DNA of 64,000 bases from Chrysomallon squamiferum (GCA_012295275.1 CM022667.1:7922538-7986537); one strand, 5' to 3'. Shown: positions 1-30,563, counted from the first letter of the stretch. A program made the numbers and translations. The notes: generated by a model from the letters alone, not told the origin.

Positions 1-2475
<2,475 letters not shown>

Positions 2476-2775
2476 ACATCAGTATTCCCAGAAAGTGAAC
2501 ACTTGCCAAGCAATGCGGAAAGTACACAAACATTACTAACCTGAGTTTTGTAAACAGATTTAATAACTTTTTCTAGTTAACCGAAATTTCTTTATTTTAC
2601 AGTCGATGAAGTTTTTTTACTTTGGTATTATTTATTGGGTTTTCTGTGAGTGCTAATAAACACAGTTTAACTGTTAGAAAGATTCGCGAGTGCCAAACAC
2701 GGACACGTCTGACAAGCAACAACCACGCTGTGATACGAACCTCTGAAGACCGCGTGCGAAATTTGTACAACTGGG

Positions 2776-2781
2776 AATAAA
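2776..2781 (+). other. Poly(A) signal AATAAA of beta-tubulin copy 1
   Basis: Canonical AATAAA 300 nt after the stop codon, followed by a T/GT-rich stretch. An earlier AATAAA lies near 2655 and could be an alternative. Confidence 0.6.
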
Positions 2782-2976
2782 AGTCTTCTTCTCAAAAATT
2801 ACTGTTGTCTGTCCTTCTCTTAGCTTGTTTCATTCGTTCATTTATTTATTATTTATATAATCTTCATTTGTTCCTCTAACTTCATTTTATTACTGATCCT
2901 TTACGTTTAATTATCAGTGTATTGTTACTTCCATCATCATCACAGTATTATGGACCTTGTCGTTATTATGATTATG

Positions 2977-3057
<81 letters not shown>

Positions 3058-3589
3058 AACAACAAAATGAGATGACATTCAAATCTTTAATGACAGGTAA
3101 GTAAATTTAGTAGATAATTGTAATTCAAAGGTTTACAAAATATACTTAGAGTTCTCAAATCTGACCAACAGGCATACTTCGATATGTGGAAAACAGGTAA
3201 TTCACATAACTGTAATGATTCCGATATATTAGTATTTTCATAAACATTTTACAGACATCAGCTTGTATGATACTGAAGATATTAAACATGGGCAGTGGTT
3301 ACTGACGTTGTTACACGAGTGTTACAGAAGTTTAGTTAGATACATAGCGAGATCGAATCGTGGTACCGGCTACTACAACAAGTGTGAGTGTTGATAACTA
3401 ATAACCGAACTTATTCAGATTAACTAACAACTGTCCCAGACTGTATGCCACGACAGCCGTGTCGTGCCGCACAGCAGCTTTTTTCAGATGATTCTGTTCA
3501 AATATTTCAGTTCCCCACTCACTGAGTCAGTGTGCCAGCCTGCAAGTGTCCGCTAGAATTTTCCATCTTTTCTTCAGTTTGCGAACTAG
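2782..3589. other. Intergenic spacer between tubulin copies 1 and 2
   Basis: About 0.8 kb with no supported gene. It holds a TTA trinucleotide array and, at its right end, the upstream region of copy 2. Confidence 0.6.
2977..3056. repeat. (TTA)n microsatellite
   Basis: About 26 uninterrupted TTA units in the spacer. The poly-Tyr open frame across it is an artefact of the repeat. Confidence 0.95.
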
Positions 3590-3597
3590 CCAATCAG
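3589..3597 (+). promoter_or_regulatory. CCAAT box of beta-tubulin copy 2
   Basis: GCCAATCAG, a full NF-Y-type CCAAT box, 163 bp upstream of the start codon. No good TATA box is visible between it and the ATG. Confidence 0.5.
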
Positions 3598-3752
3598 AAA
3601 CCACCAGACTGATGACCTCGTAAATATTCTGGAATAAAGCTCTCGTCGTTGTATCTTTCTTCTTTCATCCTCTCTCCCTCCCAACTCGCCTGGGTCGAGG
3701 CCCTGTCTAGATACGTAACGCGTAGTTTGGTAGTCGCTACAGTCACTCAAAT

Positions 3753-8103
<4,351 letters not shown>

Positions 8104-8371
8104 ATGAGTAGAGATGTAGGAGAGATCACTCAGTGCTTTATTCTTTAGACATTAAGTTTTTGTGGTTTTATTGGCCTTCACAATGCATGAACTCAATGTC
8201 GATACTCAGTGGACTCGTGTTTAACGGTCTTCCGCTCAAATTGCTTGCTGTATGTTGTATGTTTATCAAGCAAACAGCCTTGTTTTTCAGGTTACATTTT
8301 ATTTCAGGCAAGTCATGCTCCTGTTGTAATGTTTCCTTTGTTGTTTTCTTTTAATCATTCATTGTAAGCAT

Positions 8372-8377
8372 AATAAA
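8372..8377 (+). other. Poly(A) signal of beta-tubulin copy 2
   Basis: AATAAA 269 nt after the stop codon, followed by a TTGTCTTTG-type GT-rich stretch. Confidence 0.65.
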
Positions 8378-9362
8378 AGAAGAAACAAATAGTTGTCTTT
8401 GTTATAATTTAAACATATACAGGACATCCGTACGTACATGTATACAGAATATGATCTCTTCTAACATCATAACTAGAAAACTCCGTTTTCGAGGGGATTT
8501 TCTGTCTATTTTTTAAATAATAATAAAAAAAATAGTTACTATTATAATTTTTCATTTTACCAGGGATCATTCACAAAGTCTGTACCCCGTAAACCAAGTC
8601 CAACATTTTTTTTATTTCCTCTTGTATTCTGTCTGCCTTACTACTCTAGAACATGTCACTGCTACAGATAAATAAAATAAATTAGGAATTTCAGTTACAT
8701 ATAATTAATTCTTTTAAGTAATCTAACACATTAAACAAATACCAAAGAGTGTTTTATTTCTCATGTTGTTTAACATTGCTGACTCGACAAACTCTCAACA
8801 AACTATTTTTGTCTGTATGTACATAAGTCTCACATTAAGTGTAAAATATACCAGGGCTCTCGTGCTGTTTATTAACTGTGCTTAATGAAAACTGGAGGAG
8901 AAATCATGCACAGATCATTTCCAAGACATGCATGAATCTTTCTCCAAGAGTAGCATGTACAATTTTAGATAGAATCAGTTGTGTTTCGTTTTTTGTGTTT
9001 GTGTCTAAAAAAACACAAAAAAATTGTCTGTGACTCAAGACCTAGGAATGACTAAGCATGTTAGATTCATCAGGGGAGAAAGGCGAGATGAAAATAGATT
9101 TCCTGTCAGAATATTTTAAAGTGTAAACGAGATGGTGGAAAATATTCTCTGTTTTATTTAGAACAGCAGTAAAATACAGTCTAAATCAGTTTATAACGAT
9201 TTTTTTTTAAATGATTTATTCTGTGTACGACCTAACGTAAAAGATAATATAAGCAAGAAACGAATAGTAGAGGATATATCATTTTATATATATATCTGTG
9301 TGTCTATGCATGCAACTGTCAGTCCATATTATCCTTTGCTCTTTTTATGGGGAAGTATGTGG

Positions 9363-9369
9363 ATTATTA

Positions 9370-9412
<43 letters not shown>

Positions 9413-9452
9413 TCTATTTAATTATTTATTTATTTTATATTATTTATTTATT
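9363..9452. repeat. (ATT)n / (TTTA)n repeat
   Basis: ATT units grade into TTTA units. Confidence 0.9.
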
Positions 9453-9717
9453 TCATTTTTTACATATTACGTGTAAGATAACTGTAGCGAGAATAAAAAA
9501 CAGTCGAAATATCAGTAGAATTATTATATATGTCATATTTTAAACAGTATTTAATTTATGTGTTCGCACGACAAGAAGAATTACTTAATTATGCATAGAT
9601 TTCATTAAGTCATATATTAGTCTGTTCTTTTGATAATACTGTTACTAGTTAAAACAAACTACATGATAGAGATTTGAATTACCTAGGTTTTATTTAAATT
9701 ATGCATTAAATATGTAA

Positions 9718-9882
9718 TATGTATATATGTATCATTGTATGTATGTATATATGTATGTGTGTATATTATGTATGAATGTATGGATATATTATCTACTTAT
9801 GTTTGTGTGTATGTATATCTGTATGTCTGTGTATGTATATATGTATATGTGTGCATCTATGTATGTGTGTATGTATGTATTT
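9718..9882. repeat. TATG-rich degenerate repeat
   Basis: Many GTATGTATATATGT variants with interruptions. Confidence 0.75.
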
Positions 9883-9932
9883 ACTCAACATTGTAACTGT
9901 GAACATCAAGATTTATTGAAATTTATTATTAT

Positions 9933-9950
9933 TAGTAGTAGTAGTAGTAA

Positions 9951-10005
<55 letters not shown>
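9933..10005. repeat. (AGT)n microsatellite
   Basis: About 23 AGT units with one AAT interruption. Confidence 0.95.
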
Positions 10006-10009
<4 letters not shown>

Positions 10010-10271
10010 TTAGAATACGTGAAGGTTTTCTTTTCTTTTCTTTTTAAATTTTAGGTTTGTCCTATTCTGTATTGTTTTAAGATAGAAAACTATGTTTTAT
10101 TTCGACTCAAAGAAAATTCAGGGATGTGTGTTAATAAAACCGAATGACATTGCTAGAACACGATTTCATTTATGAGAACTTGACCGTTCTGCAGCGTTAT
10201 CTATCATACGCTATTGTTTTGGGGATTTTTTTGAAATGAGGAATTATCGATCGGGTTTTATTTAATGAAGA

Positions 10272-10285
10272 GTAACCATGGCAAC
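10272..10285 (+). promoter_or_regulatory. RFX X-box in the copy 3 promoter
   Basis: GTAACCATGGCAAC fits the X-box consensus GTHNYYATRRNAAC at all 14 positions. It lies 148 bp upstream of the copy 3 start codon. RFX factors bind such sites in promoters of ciliary genes. Copy 3 has no CCAAT box at the position where copies 2, 4, 5 and 7 have one. Confidence 0.65.
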
Positions 10286-10419
10286 GTCTGAGAGCAAACA
10301 TCAGTCGTGTTTAATAGGGCTGCTGCGGCAGACGACCGCCCATTTCGCGGACGTGGCAGCCGTGAGTGAGAACAGCAGACAAACTCGTCTTTTTCCTCTG
10401 TCGCCGCTCGCTTTCAGAA

Positions 10420-15343
<4,924 letters not shown>

Positions 15344-15599
15344 CGCAGGAATCTGAACTTTGATATGAGCTTTAAACCGACAGCTTTACATGACTTAGTG
15401 TTCAGTTGCAGTATAGTCACAAAATCCACCATTTTTACTTTATACACCAAACTCTGTTTTTATTAATTTATTTATTTACAGCATTTATTGCTATTGCTAC
15501 ATCAATGTCGCCATTTTTGATCAAAATTACTATTATTTTAATTTATCAAAATTAATTAAGACATTATATTTTTTGGTTCATACTTTATTTAAAGTAAAC

Positions 15600-15605
15600 A
15601 ATAAA
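15600..15605 (+). other. Poly(A) signal of beta-tubulin copy 3
   Basis: AATAAA 257 nt after the stop, followed by a TTGTTGGTTTT stretch. Confidence 0.65.
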
Positions 15606-16851
15606 AATGTGTTTTACTTCACATATTTCTTGTTGGTTTTATTCTTTTTTTGTTTCTTTTTTTCAGTTTTTTGTTTTTACTTTTTCATTGAAAAGTTTTA
15701 TGTTTTAGTATAATCAGTTTAATGTTTATCTGTCTGTGTCTAATAGATGTAATGAAATCTTTCTAACTAAAGACAGTTTGAAACGTGAAGCACCTCTCGA
15801 TATGAATTTAAAGTGTTTTAAATCTTTGTATGTGGCACAACTGATGCCATGATTGACTAGCATCAAAATATGACAAATGCTTATTTTGATGTCACGTTGC
15901 TGAAGTACCCTTCAGACAATTATTTTTAAACATCTAACTCAGCAATATCATAATTTCGAATTCCTCTTTAGCAGACACGAAGTAGATTCAACAGTTACTT
16001 TAAAAAGAAAATGATAAATGATAAGAGAATAACAAAATTAAGATAAATTTTAAAAAATATTAAGAAGAATTTATTTTCAGTGATTTTGTATGTTATGTAA
16101 AGAACCAAATATGTACTTTAAAAACTAAAAATCATCACGTTCAAAGACCCAGATACTATTCGACTAGTAATCTTATTGTTAACCTAAGAAAACACATTTC
16201 TGAATTATGAATAGCTAATAAAAAATGTTTATCATAAACGGTTGTCTACTAAAAGGAATATTAACTAGATTTAATACTAGTTATCTATGTTTTTAAAACA
16301 TATCTGTCTTTATATTCTTGATAAATATAGATGTGGTGAGAACCTTTTCATATTTTCAAACAAATTAATCAGAAATTGTCGTATTCAAATAAAAAAATGA
16401 AATAAAATAAAATAAAAAATAAAAACAGAACGTAATATAACATATTTATTAAAAACCATATCTAAGTGGGATGGTAAGAAATAAATTAAAGTACGCCTAG
16501 ATAACGACAGGTTTGTATTCATTGAACTCAGTAGATAATATCGGATGACGACTATGTTGACATGTTTTTCAGGGTATGTGAATATAATTATACTGATCAC
16601 GTGATTTCCTCGGGTCACCGGTGAAATTTAAAACAAAAACCCATTAAACCAGCAGTGAACTTTCTGTGAGTAATAAAAATATAACCGTCAGAAATATGAA
16701 TTTTTGAATCACATGTCGACCAAAGAGCTAGAAAATTACTTTGATAGAATTTTTTTTTTTTTTTTTTTATGACATATTTGTTTTACAGAAACAAAAGCTT
16801 GATGGTTGTATCTTTGTAAGTGCCTTCGACAAAAGTGATAAAAATAAAAAG

Positions 16852-16973
16852 ACACACACACCCACACACAGACACACACTCACACACTCACACACACACA
16901 AACACACACACACACACACACACAAACAAAACATACACACATACACAAACAGAAACACACACACACACACACA
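16852..16973. repeat. AC-rich microsatellite
   Basis: Interrupted AC array. Confidence 0.9.
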
Positions 16974-17241
16974 TACCTAGAGAGAGAGATGATCAGAGGA
17001 AACTAGTTAATGGGATTCTCAGAACTCCTCTAATCAATTAGCAACAAATGATATTTTATCTTCAGACTTCCCGTAAACAGGAAGACGTAGTACAGAGTTT
17101 GATATGTTACGTGTGGGGCCTGTCTGGAACAGGAAATGACACTTCTGGCGTACACAGCAGGATTGACTTTGCGAGTGGTCAACTCAACTACAAATGCTCC
17201 TATTGTTTAATAAATTAAGTTAAATAATAACAATAATAATA

Positions 17242-17392
<151 letters not shown>

Positions 17393-17533
17393 ATAATTAA
17401 CTGAAGCTGGAGTTTTGGGTGAGTATTTATTTTTTATTGGTTTTGTTGTTGTTGCTGTTGTTTTAGTTTGTTAATTTCTTTGGGTTTTTTGTGGGGTGTT
17501 TTGTGTATTATTATTTAGTTATTTATTTATTTA

Positions 17534-17534
<1 letters not shown>

Positions 17535-17595
<61 letters not shown>
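17535..17595. repeat. (ATT)n microsatellite
   Basis: About 20 units. Confidence 0.95.
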
Positions 17596-17596
<1 letters not shown>

Positions 17597-17948
17597 CTAC
17601 AAATAGTAATAGTTATAGTTAAATTTATTTATTTATTTATTTTTTACTTTTTTATTTTTTTTTATTTTGTTGTTCCTGTTCAGTTTTAACAAATTAATTT
17701 CTTATGTAGTATTTTACAAATATCCAACATTTTTCAAAAGCTGTTCAGGAAAAGGCAAATATATTTATTTTTGCTTATTTTTCAATGAGATTTTCAGATG
17801 GAGTAAATCTGAAAACAGGAGTTATTTTAGCTGTTATGTTACGTTCTTCTAGGCATATTACACTTTGTTCCTCAAGATCTTATTGTTCCGGTGTTATTTT
17901 TAGTGCTGTCGTTCAAATATTACTTGTCAGGTGTAATTTGAAAAACAA

Positions 17949-17953
17949 CCAAT
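17949..17953 (+). promoter_or_regulatory. CCAAT box of beta-tubulin copy 4
   Basis: AACCAATCAAA, 132 bp upstream of the start codon. The distance is close to those of copies 5 and 7. Confidence 0.45.
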
Positions 17954-18783
17954 CAAATGTTTAGGATTCATATTTACGGTATTGTTATAGCGAGTTGAAA
18001 ATAATCGTTACCGCCGCTACTAGCAGAACCCGTCCAACGGTCTCAGCTCGTCTCGGAGTCTGTCTGAAAAACAAATAAACATGAGGGAAATCGTCCATCT
18101 TCAAGCAGGACAGTGTGGAAACCAGATCGGTGCCAAGGTGAGTGATTTTCTTCGAACTGTTCCGATCTGATACTGAAATAAGGATTTTTTAATATTTTTT
18201 TTAAATGAAAGGACATAGATACATCGCGCTGAATGATCCATAAGAATTGAGGTCATCACTTTTATCATGTCGTGTTTTATGTAGATGTTTAAATATCGGT
18301 GAAGCGTTTAAATAATTTTAATAACAGTCAGTTTTGATCTTTAATAGCAAACAAAAAACGTGTGTTTAAATGATCAGAAAGCTTAGCAAATTAGTCGTAA
18401 CGGTACCACTGAGTCAATAAAAGGTTATTTTAAATATGGCGACTGCCTGTCTGTGACGAATTTATTATGTTAACTAGAAAATGTGAAAAATATAAAGCTA
18501 TTAAAAAAAAAAAAAAAATGTTGTTGTTTTTCAAAATAAGATATAAAGATATTAGGTAAAGAAAAAAAAGTACAAGAAAATGGACAAATAAAAAACGTAT
18601 AGCTCATGTATAATGACTAATACTAAAACTTAGTGAAAATATTTATGTAACGTATAACTAAAAGTAGAATAGCTGAGATTCTGGGTTTGGGATGTTTGTA
18701 ACTTGTTTTATTTAACGGCATTGGAATGGGAAGTAACAGATGTTATTCCACCGGCTAACACGTCAGCACCACAGGGCGCAGAC

Positions 18784-18832
18784 ATATTTAAATAAACGTA
18801 ACTAGGTCAAATAGACTTGCTCAAAGGACGTC
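18784..18832 (+). promoter_or_regulatory. Intron-1 module shared with copy 5
   Basis: TATTTAAATAA, then TAGGTCA, then AGACTT and CTC in the same order as at 24639-24690 in intron 1 of copy 5, while the surrounding introns do not align. It may be an enhancer element. Confidence 0.4.
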
Positions 18833-19171
18833 GAGGAAAATAGATAGGAGAGATAAAATTATATTATCGTCACCTGATGTTCGATCTACATTCCTTTATT
18901 TATTCATGTGGAAAAAATCAGCCACGTGTAATTAAACAGTTCTAACGGTTATTAACGATGACTAATGATATGTTTCCTTTATCCAATTGAGTCACAAGTT
19001 CATAGGTCAGTGAGTGAGTTACGCACGTGACGTACTTGTGATACTGTAACCTTACGAAGTCGGTTACTATGACAGTGATGGTGATGGATGGCTTTCAACT
19101 AACTGTTGGAGAGTTCATCTATTTTCCAATAATGTTTTAATTATCATTCTGACAGTACAGTACAGATGTAA

Positions 19172-19194
19172 GTGTGTGTGTTTGTGTGTGTGAT

Positions 19195-19258
<64 letters not shown>
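19172..19258. repeat. (TG)n(AG)n compound microsatellite
   Basis: TG units switch directly to AG units in intron 1 of copy 4. Confidence 0.95.
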
Positions 19259-19260
<2 letters not shown>

Positions 19261-19921
19261 ATGATATTTTTAATAGCCACCATAATTCAGTTAATTCCAC
19301 CTTAATTCAGAATTCATTTCTGTGTAATTACAGGTTAAAATTTAAATATCATGTTACATATACAAACACACAAGATGGCATAATTTTTATTCATTAGGTA
19401 ATTCATTTGAGTCCTCAGTCATTATTTCTTACTTACAATTATTTTAATTTTGTTTTCAATTTATCAACTGATAAATATATTTCTGTTTCCAACAGTCTGA
19501 AAGGGTTTGTTTCAGCATCAGAGCTAAATTTAGAATTAGATAACAGTACATTCTAGTACACATTATTAGTGCCCAGCTGTTAGTTGTGAATCATGCATAA
19601 ACATAAGCCTTGTTGTGACTCACATTAACTGTTTTCTCAAGTCAAGATATTAAATGATTTGAAACAAAGTTTATGAAATGCTAACCTTTTGTTCCATTTG
19701 CAAGTATTTAATTAAACTGAATATTGTTGTTGTTGTTGTTGTAATTATCTGAATGTTATTTATCTGAATGATAATTTATGATGAACATCAAGATGACCTG
19801 GTAGCACTTAAAAAGTAACTCCAATTTAACAGTTACAGAGATCTGATGTGAACTTTAATAAAATAATTATTAGATGTAACAATTATTTATTTAAATATTT
19901 ATTTATTTATCTATCTTATAA

Positions 19922-20065
<144 letters not shown>

Positions 20066-20246
20066 TAATGAGTATAAATTATTATTCAGAAGAAATGTAT
20101 AAAACAATATATGAACTTATATAAATTAATAAATAGATGATTATGTTTTTGGCTTTGCTTTTAAACTAAATAGTCTTCAATATTTCACCAGCTTAGTACT
20201 CTGTGTTTGATAATAAAATTAAAAGACTGTTGTCATTATAATTTAA

Positions 20247-20663
<417 letters not shown>

Positions 20664-20741
20664 TGATACTGTTTTATATAAGAATATTTGAATGTACCAA
20701 ACTTATTTGTTAATAATAACTTCTAACATGAAAAGGATTGA

Positions 20742-21585
<844 letters not shown>

Positions 21586-21781
21586 TAAAGTGAATTCCCA
21601 GCATTTAACACAGCAAGTGAATTGTGATGAAAGGCAAAGTGTTCATGTTTCTATGACGATAATGTTTTCCTATGTCTGATGTACTCTTTTCTTTACAATA
21701 CATACACACACAATACAAACAGTATTAAGTTTTAAATTCAACACACCTTTTCAGTTTATATCTTTTCATTACATATCACTG

Positions 21782-21787
21782 AATAAA
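21782..21787 (+). other. Poly(A) signal of beta-tubulin copy 4
   Basis: AATAAA 194 nt after the stop. Confidence 0.65.
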
Positions 21788-21839
21788 GTATTCTTGTGAT
21801 GGAATCAAAAAATTTGTTCACTTTCTAGTAATTGTTTGG

Positions 21840-23865
21840 GTGCATGTCTTTGTTTTCTTTCTTTTTTGTACATGTTTCGTCTTCTTTGTTTTTTTTTTTT
21901 ATTGGTTCAGTTTTTTGGGGGGGTTAATGTTGGGTTTTTTTCTGGGTTTTTTTATTTTTTTTTTTATTTGCCTGGGAGAGTGTTGGGACACTACCTCTCA
22001 GAAGCAATGAAGATTAAGAGAGGCTTTTATTTTCAGTTTTTCAGGACATCATTTCCCTTTATTCCATTACTTTGAAGGTTATGGCCAATTATGCACTATT
22101 TACATAAATATATTTGTCTATGGTTGTGAAATATGACAAGATAGGTAGAAACTAATTATTATATATTTTGGATTTATTGATAATAAAGATTAACATGTAA
22201 CAAAATGTAAGATGTAATGTTAAATTACTGAATATGTTGGTAAATCTATAAGTAATGTTCAGGCCATGCTATATTTCCACAGAGAATGGTAAGAAAAACT
22301 AGAGATTTGTCACATAGAGAAGATGAATCATACTGCCTGCAGGATGTAAAACAAATGGGGAAAGATCAGAAGAGATACGGTTCTGTTCCTTAAAGACACG
22401 CCCCACCCCACCCCCTGTATTTCACAGCACCTGAACTGAGTCTTAACCCCCACCAGTGCTGGGAATCTGATCGTAACGCACAAAAAATAGGTATTAAAAT
22501 ATTTCATTTAGATCTGAAAAGTGAATTTAGCACTGGTATGAAAATGGTCAATATTCCACGATCTTCGCTGTTTCGGGAATCGGTGATACAGTTAACACAA
22601 CAGCAAAGTTACCTTTTTGTTGGCGAACAGGTTTTTTACAAAATAGACTGGTAAAAAATTGTAAAATAAATGTTTATCATATAATTATTTTCAGTGTAAA
22701 ATGATGGTACGAATGGGAGGAGGAGTTATTTTGCAATTATTATTATAACATTATTGTTCAGCAATGTTAGAAAATAATAAATGTTAAATATTTGAAAAGT
22801 CAGCGAAGATGGCTAACCCGTTCCAGATCATCCTACGACTGATGTCCGTGTTAAAACGTCGTTTCTTTAAATGACCTCTCAGAACAACGCCCACTCGTGT
22901 AAGGGCTGTGTACACAGGCTCTAATGTCAAGTGAGTCATATTTGTGACGCGACAATCGAATTTTGATCATTTTCTACGAAAAACAGCACTGCACTAAGAA
23001 TTAAATGCACTAAAATGCTCTAGAATTAAATGCACTAAAAATTAATATTAAAATACTTAAAAGCTAAAAAATATATCAATTTAATGCGCTAGTATAATAA
23101 CAAAACAAATAATAAAAAATCAATAAGGAATGTTAGCAAAGCTCTCTGTTTTATTGACCGAATGTTGAGATAAACATGAACAGCCTTGGAAACATTTTGC
23201 TACAAGCTGCACAGTCTCCTGTTGAGTTATCCCCCCTTTTTCCTCTTGCTTTCGTTGCTTTATCTTAACGGTTGAATTTGTTTATTTTTAACACTCATTC
23301 ACTATAAATAACTGTTTGTTAATTATAGAGATTCTAAACAAATGAATTAATTTTTTACTATAAATACTCAATTTTGTCAATGACCACATAACTATATTTC
23401 GTAACTTTTCGTGAAAAGCCGGTCAATCTGTTTTCTGTATCTGAAGGACAGGCATTATAGTTTCAAAAATCGTTATAATAATTAAATACATACAGGTTTT
23501 TTTTCAAATAAAGAAAATAACATAAATTACTGATTATATGGGACAAAAAATTAAACAGACTCAGATTTTTTATAAATGATATAGTCGTGTAGATCTAATT
23601 AACACAGAACCTTCATATCAGAAATATATTTAAAGAACATATATTCATTATCATTTATAAATCAAAATACTTATTTAAAGTACTGGTGGAAACTATGTAA
23701 TCTGTGAAATTCTGGAAACGGTATATTCCACAACACTTAAAGATACAGCTTTCTGAAATGTTGGTCTAAGGCATTATTTACTTTATGAGAGGCAACGTGC
23801 AGAAAAACGGACGTATGCATTTTTCAGTGTCATATTTGTTGAGAGCAGACGATTTCAAGCTGCAG
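21840..23865. other. Intergenic spacer between tubulin copies 4 and 5
   Basis: No supported gene. It contains T-rich tracts and a CCCCACCC-rich spot near 22400. AGTTATCCCCCCTTT near 23225 is a possible variant of the AAGGGAGATAACT motif on the minus strand. Confidence 0.55.
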
Positions 23866-23870
23866 CCAAT
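23866..23870 (+). promoter_or_regulatory. CCAAT box of beta-tubulin copy 5
   Basis: AGCCAATGAAA, 133 bp upstream of the start codon. A TTTTTATATA stretch lies about 15 bp before the ATG, too close to serve as its TATA box. Confidence 0.45.
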
Positions 23871-23998
23871 GAAAAGCTTAGCAGTCGTTTCAGAGCGAGT
23901 AAACAGACGTCTGAAAGATGCGCCTAGCACAGCAGACAATATAGGAAAGCAGAAGGTCACGCCTCTCTCGATATCTTTTTATATACGCAGGTTTCAAC

Positions 23999-28197
<4,199 letters not shown>

Positions 28198-28513
28198 TTT
28201 ACTCTGCGTGGAGTTGTTTGAAATTTTCCATCGCCATAACATATTTAAAAGAAAATGTAAATTTATAATCTATGGACAATTTATGCTTAACACGCTTAAT
28301 AATGGCAGTCAGTTATTCAAGTTTCAATAGCGATTTGTTTTCACTGTTTTACTTGCACTTATTATTGTTAGCCAGATTCTAGTCATACCAAAAGAACAAA
28401 ACTAAAATGTCGTTAAAGATTACTTTTAATACAACATGGTTTTTTTAAATTATTAAATGTTCAAGGTTAAAATTATTTGAAATGTACACGTGCAGGTGCA
28501 AATTTACAGCTTC

Positions 28514-28519
28514 AATAAA
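28514..28519 (+). other. Poly(A) signal of beta-tubulin copy 5
   Basis: AATAAA 317 nt after the stop. Confidence 0.6.
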
Positions 28520-29049
28520 AAATTTATAACTTTAAAATTATTTGTTATTATACATTTAGTCTTATATAATATAGTAGGTAATTAACCATCTTTCCTTTGT
28601 GAGACGTGTATGACGTAGAGAATCCAGTTCTTATTATGATGATGATGAGACATTACTAACAGTTGGGAATAAATAAATTCATCGTTATTTATAAGGTATA
28701 TCTTCAAGAATATTAGATTTCTTGTGTTAGAATAACACATTTCACACCTAAACTGAAATGTGCTGTGATGTCAAACAGTGACGGACTCCTAGCACGTGCA
28801 ACTGGTAGAAAGAGTAAAACAGAGTTAAGTGCTCTTACGTTAAACGATGACTGATGTATAACGACGTCAACGACAGAGTTATCCAGTTTGCGATAAGTGT
28901 ACAACATCCTCACTGTCAAAGAAACACCATTAATATATCCACCGCATGAGTTCTAGTTTTGTGTGCGCGTTTTATACATGTATGTACACATAGATAGAAA
29001 GATACACGTACAGACAGGTACTTTCATAGACACATACATAGAAACATTC

Positions 29050-29065
29050 ATACATACATATATAC

Positions 29066-29097
<32 letters not shown>

Positions 29098-29123
29098 GCA
29101 CACACACACACACACACACACAT
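29050..29123. repeat. (CATA)n(CA)n repeat
   Basis: CATA tetramers pass into CA dinucleotides. Confidence 0.9.
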
Positions 29124-29671
29124 ACGGGAGTATACCAGGACACCTGTGTGTACGCAAACCCCGCAATCTGCCGAGGTGCAAAATTCCATATAAATTTCTG
29201 CGTTCGGGCCTGACCAGTACAAAAGAATACAGAGAAGAAAAAATATAAATATTTGAAGTACAATAGTATATATACACTATAATACATTACGGTTTTCTGG
29301 TTTTAAGTGTTAATTCAGTGACAGTACACATATCGCAAAAACTATTATTATAGCAGTAATAAAAATCATTTGTCATCTAGCGAAAACTCATAAAAATCCT
29401 TAAGAGAGACACAAATATTTTAAAACCTTTATTAGGAACAACGTATTTCTTTGTCTCATGAAACTACAGAAGAAAGTTGTTAAGATGGGAAAATGTCGTT
29501 AGGTTAACTAAATCATAAGAATGTATTGTGCCATGGTAATTAGTGTTTAATAATAATTATATAAAAAAATAACATTTACAAAAATGCTAAGTAATTAGTA
29601 GATTGGTAGACTTGAATTTTACCTATTTATTGCATTTCCATAATTCGTAAAACTGACTATCGAATTATAAA

Positions 29672-29695
29672 GATATATATATATATATATATATA

Positions 29696-29728
<33 letters not shown>
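29672..29728. repeat. (TA)n(TTA)n repeat
   Basis: TA units followed by TTA units, the same pairing as at 13597. Confidence 0.9.
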
Positions 29729-29730
<2 letters not shown>

Positions 29731-30008
29731 TTCCCTCGTTACATTTCTCGTGTGACCAGATCGTCCCGCTAATGATTGTATTTATTTACTGAAGACCTAA
29801 AGCAAAATAGCCATAATCAAAATTAACATGTTAAGTACTGCTATAGAATCACAACCAATCATTGTGGTTTGGATAATTAACTGATAACAATACACTGTGC
29901 TATAATTAGTAACTAGCAACCACCAGCCCCACCCCTAAAACCACCCTTTCTCTGAGGATTAAGAAATTGTTATTGCAACCTGATACGTTCAAGATCTCGA
30001 CGTCCGCC

Positions 30009-30017
30009 TATAAATAG
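30009..30017 (+). promoter_or_regulatory. TATA box of beta-tubulin copy 6
   Basis: CCTATAAATAG context, a consensus TATA box 216 bp before the start codon. The expected transcription start near 30040 falls at a CAAGGGAAGTAACT variant of the molluscan motif. A half X-box ATGGCAAC follows at 30085. Confidence 0.55.
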
Positions 30018-30521
30018 AAACAAATTTACTGGCAAGGGAAGTAACTCTATTTAGCTATTATTGGGACCAAGATACTGTCGGCGCATGGCAACAGCGGTCA
30101 CCAACGACAACTAACAACATCTAGCTATAAACAACACTCGCGTCTTGACAAACAGTACATTTCCAGCTTCAACGGCAGACACCGCAGTTTCGTAAATCGG
30201 TCTTAGAACGAAAATCAAGCCAAAATGAGGGAAATAGTTCACATGCAAGCCGGACAGTGCGGGAACCAGATTGGAGCAAAAGTGAGTTTTTTAAGAATTT
30301 GTATTTTTATATTTTTTATTATATGAAAGTTGGTTAGTTTCAGAAATCTTTTCTGTTCATAAAATTTTATATTTAGGTAAGACTCATTTTTTCATTCGAA
30401 AAACTGTATATAATTATTTACAGAAACATATACATACGTAATGTAATATTCATATATAATACATACCTACATATGTAATAAATAGGATATACATACATCC
30501 ACTTATATCCATCCAAACAAA

Positions 30522-30525
<4 letters not shown>

Positions 30526-30560
<35 letters not shown>
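30526..30560. repeat. (TA)n repeat
   Basis: About 17 TA units in intron 1 of copy 6. Confidence 0.95.

Positions 30561-30563
<3 letters not shown>

Larger units (their letters stand above)
8400..10271. other. Intergenic spacer between tubulin copies 2 and 3
   Basis: No supported gene. It contains TTA/TTTA, TATG and AGT simple repeats. The 106-residue open frame ending in poly-Ser comes from the AGT array. Confidence 0.6.
28560..30008. other. Intergenic spacer between tubulin copies 5 and 6
   Basis: No supported gene. It contains a CATA/CA array (29050-29123), a TA/TTA array (29674-29728) and a short GC-richer patch at 29124-29220 that I cannot assign. Confidence 0.55.

Noticed and set aside
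2922-3104. Open frame encoding poly-Tyr
   Set aside because: Translation of a TTA array.
9727-10047. 106-codon open frame ending in poly-Ser
   Set aside because: Translation of TATG and AGT repeats in a spacer.
23976-23990. TTTTTATATA as a TATA box for tubulin copy 5
   Set aside because: It is about 15 bp before the start codon, so transcription would begin inside the coding region.
28953-29290. Overlapping open frames around 29000-29290 on both strands
   Set aside because: They run through CATA and CA repeats. The short GC-rich patch at 29124-29220 has no recognisable product.
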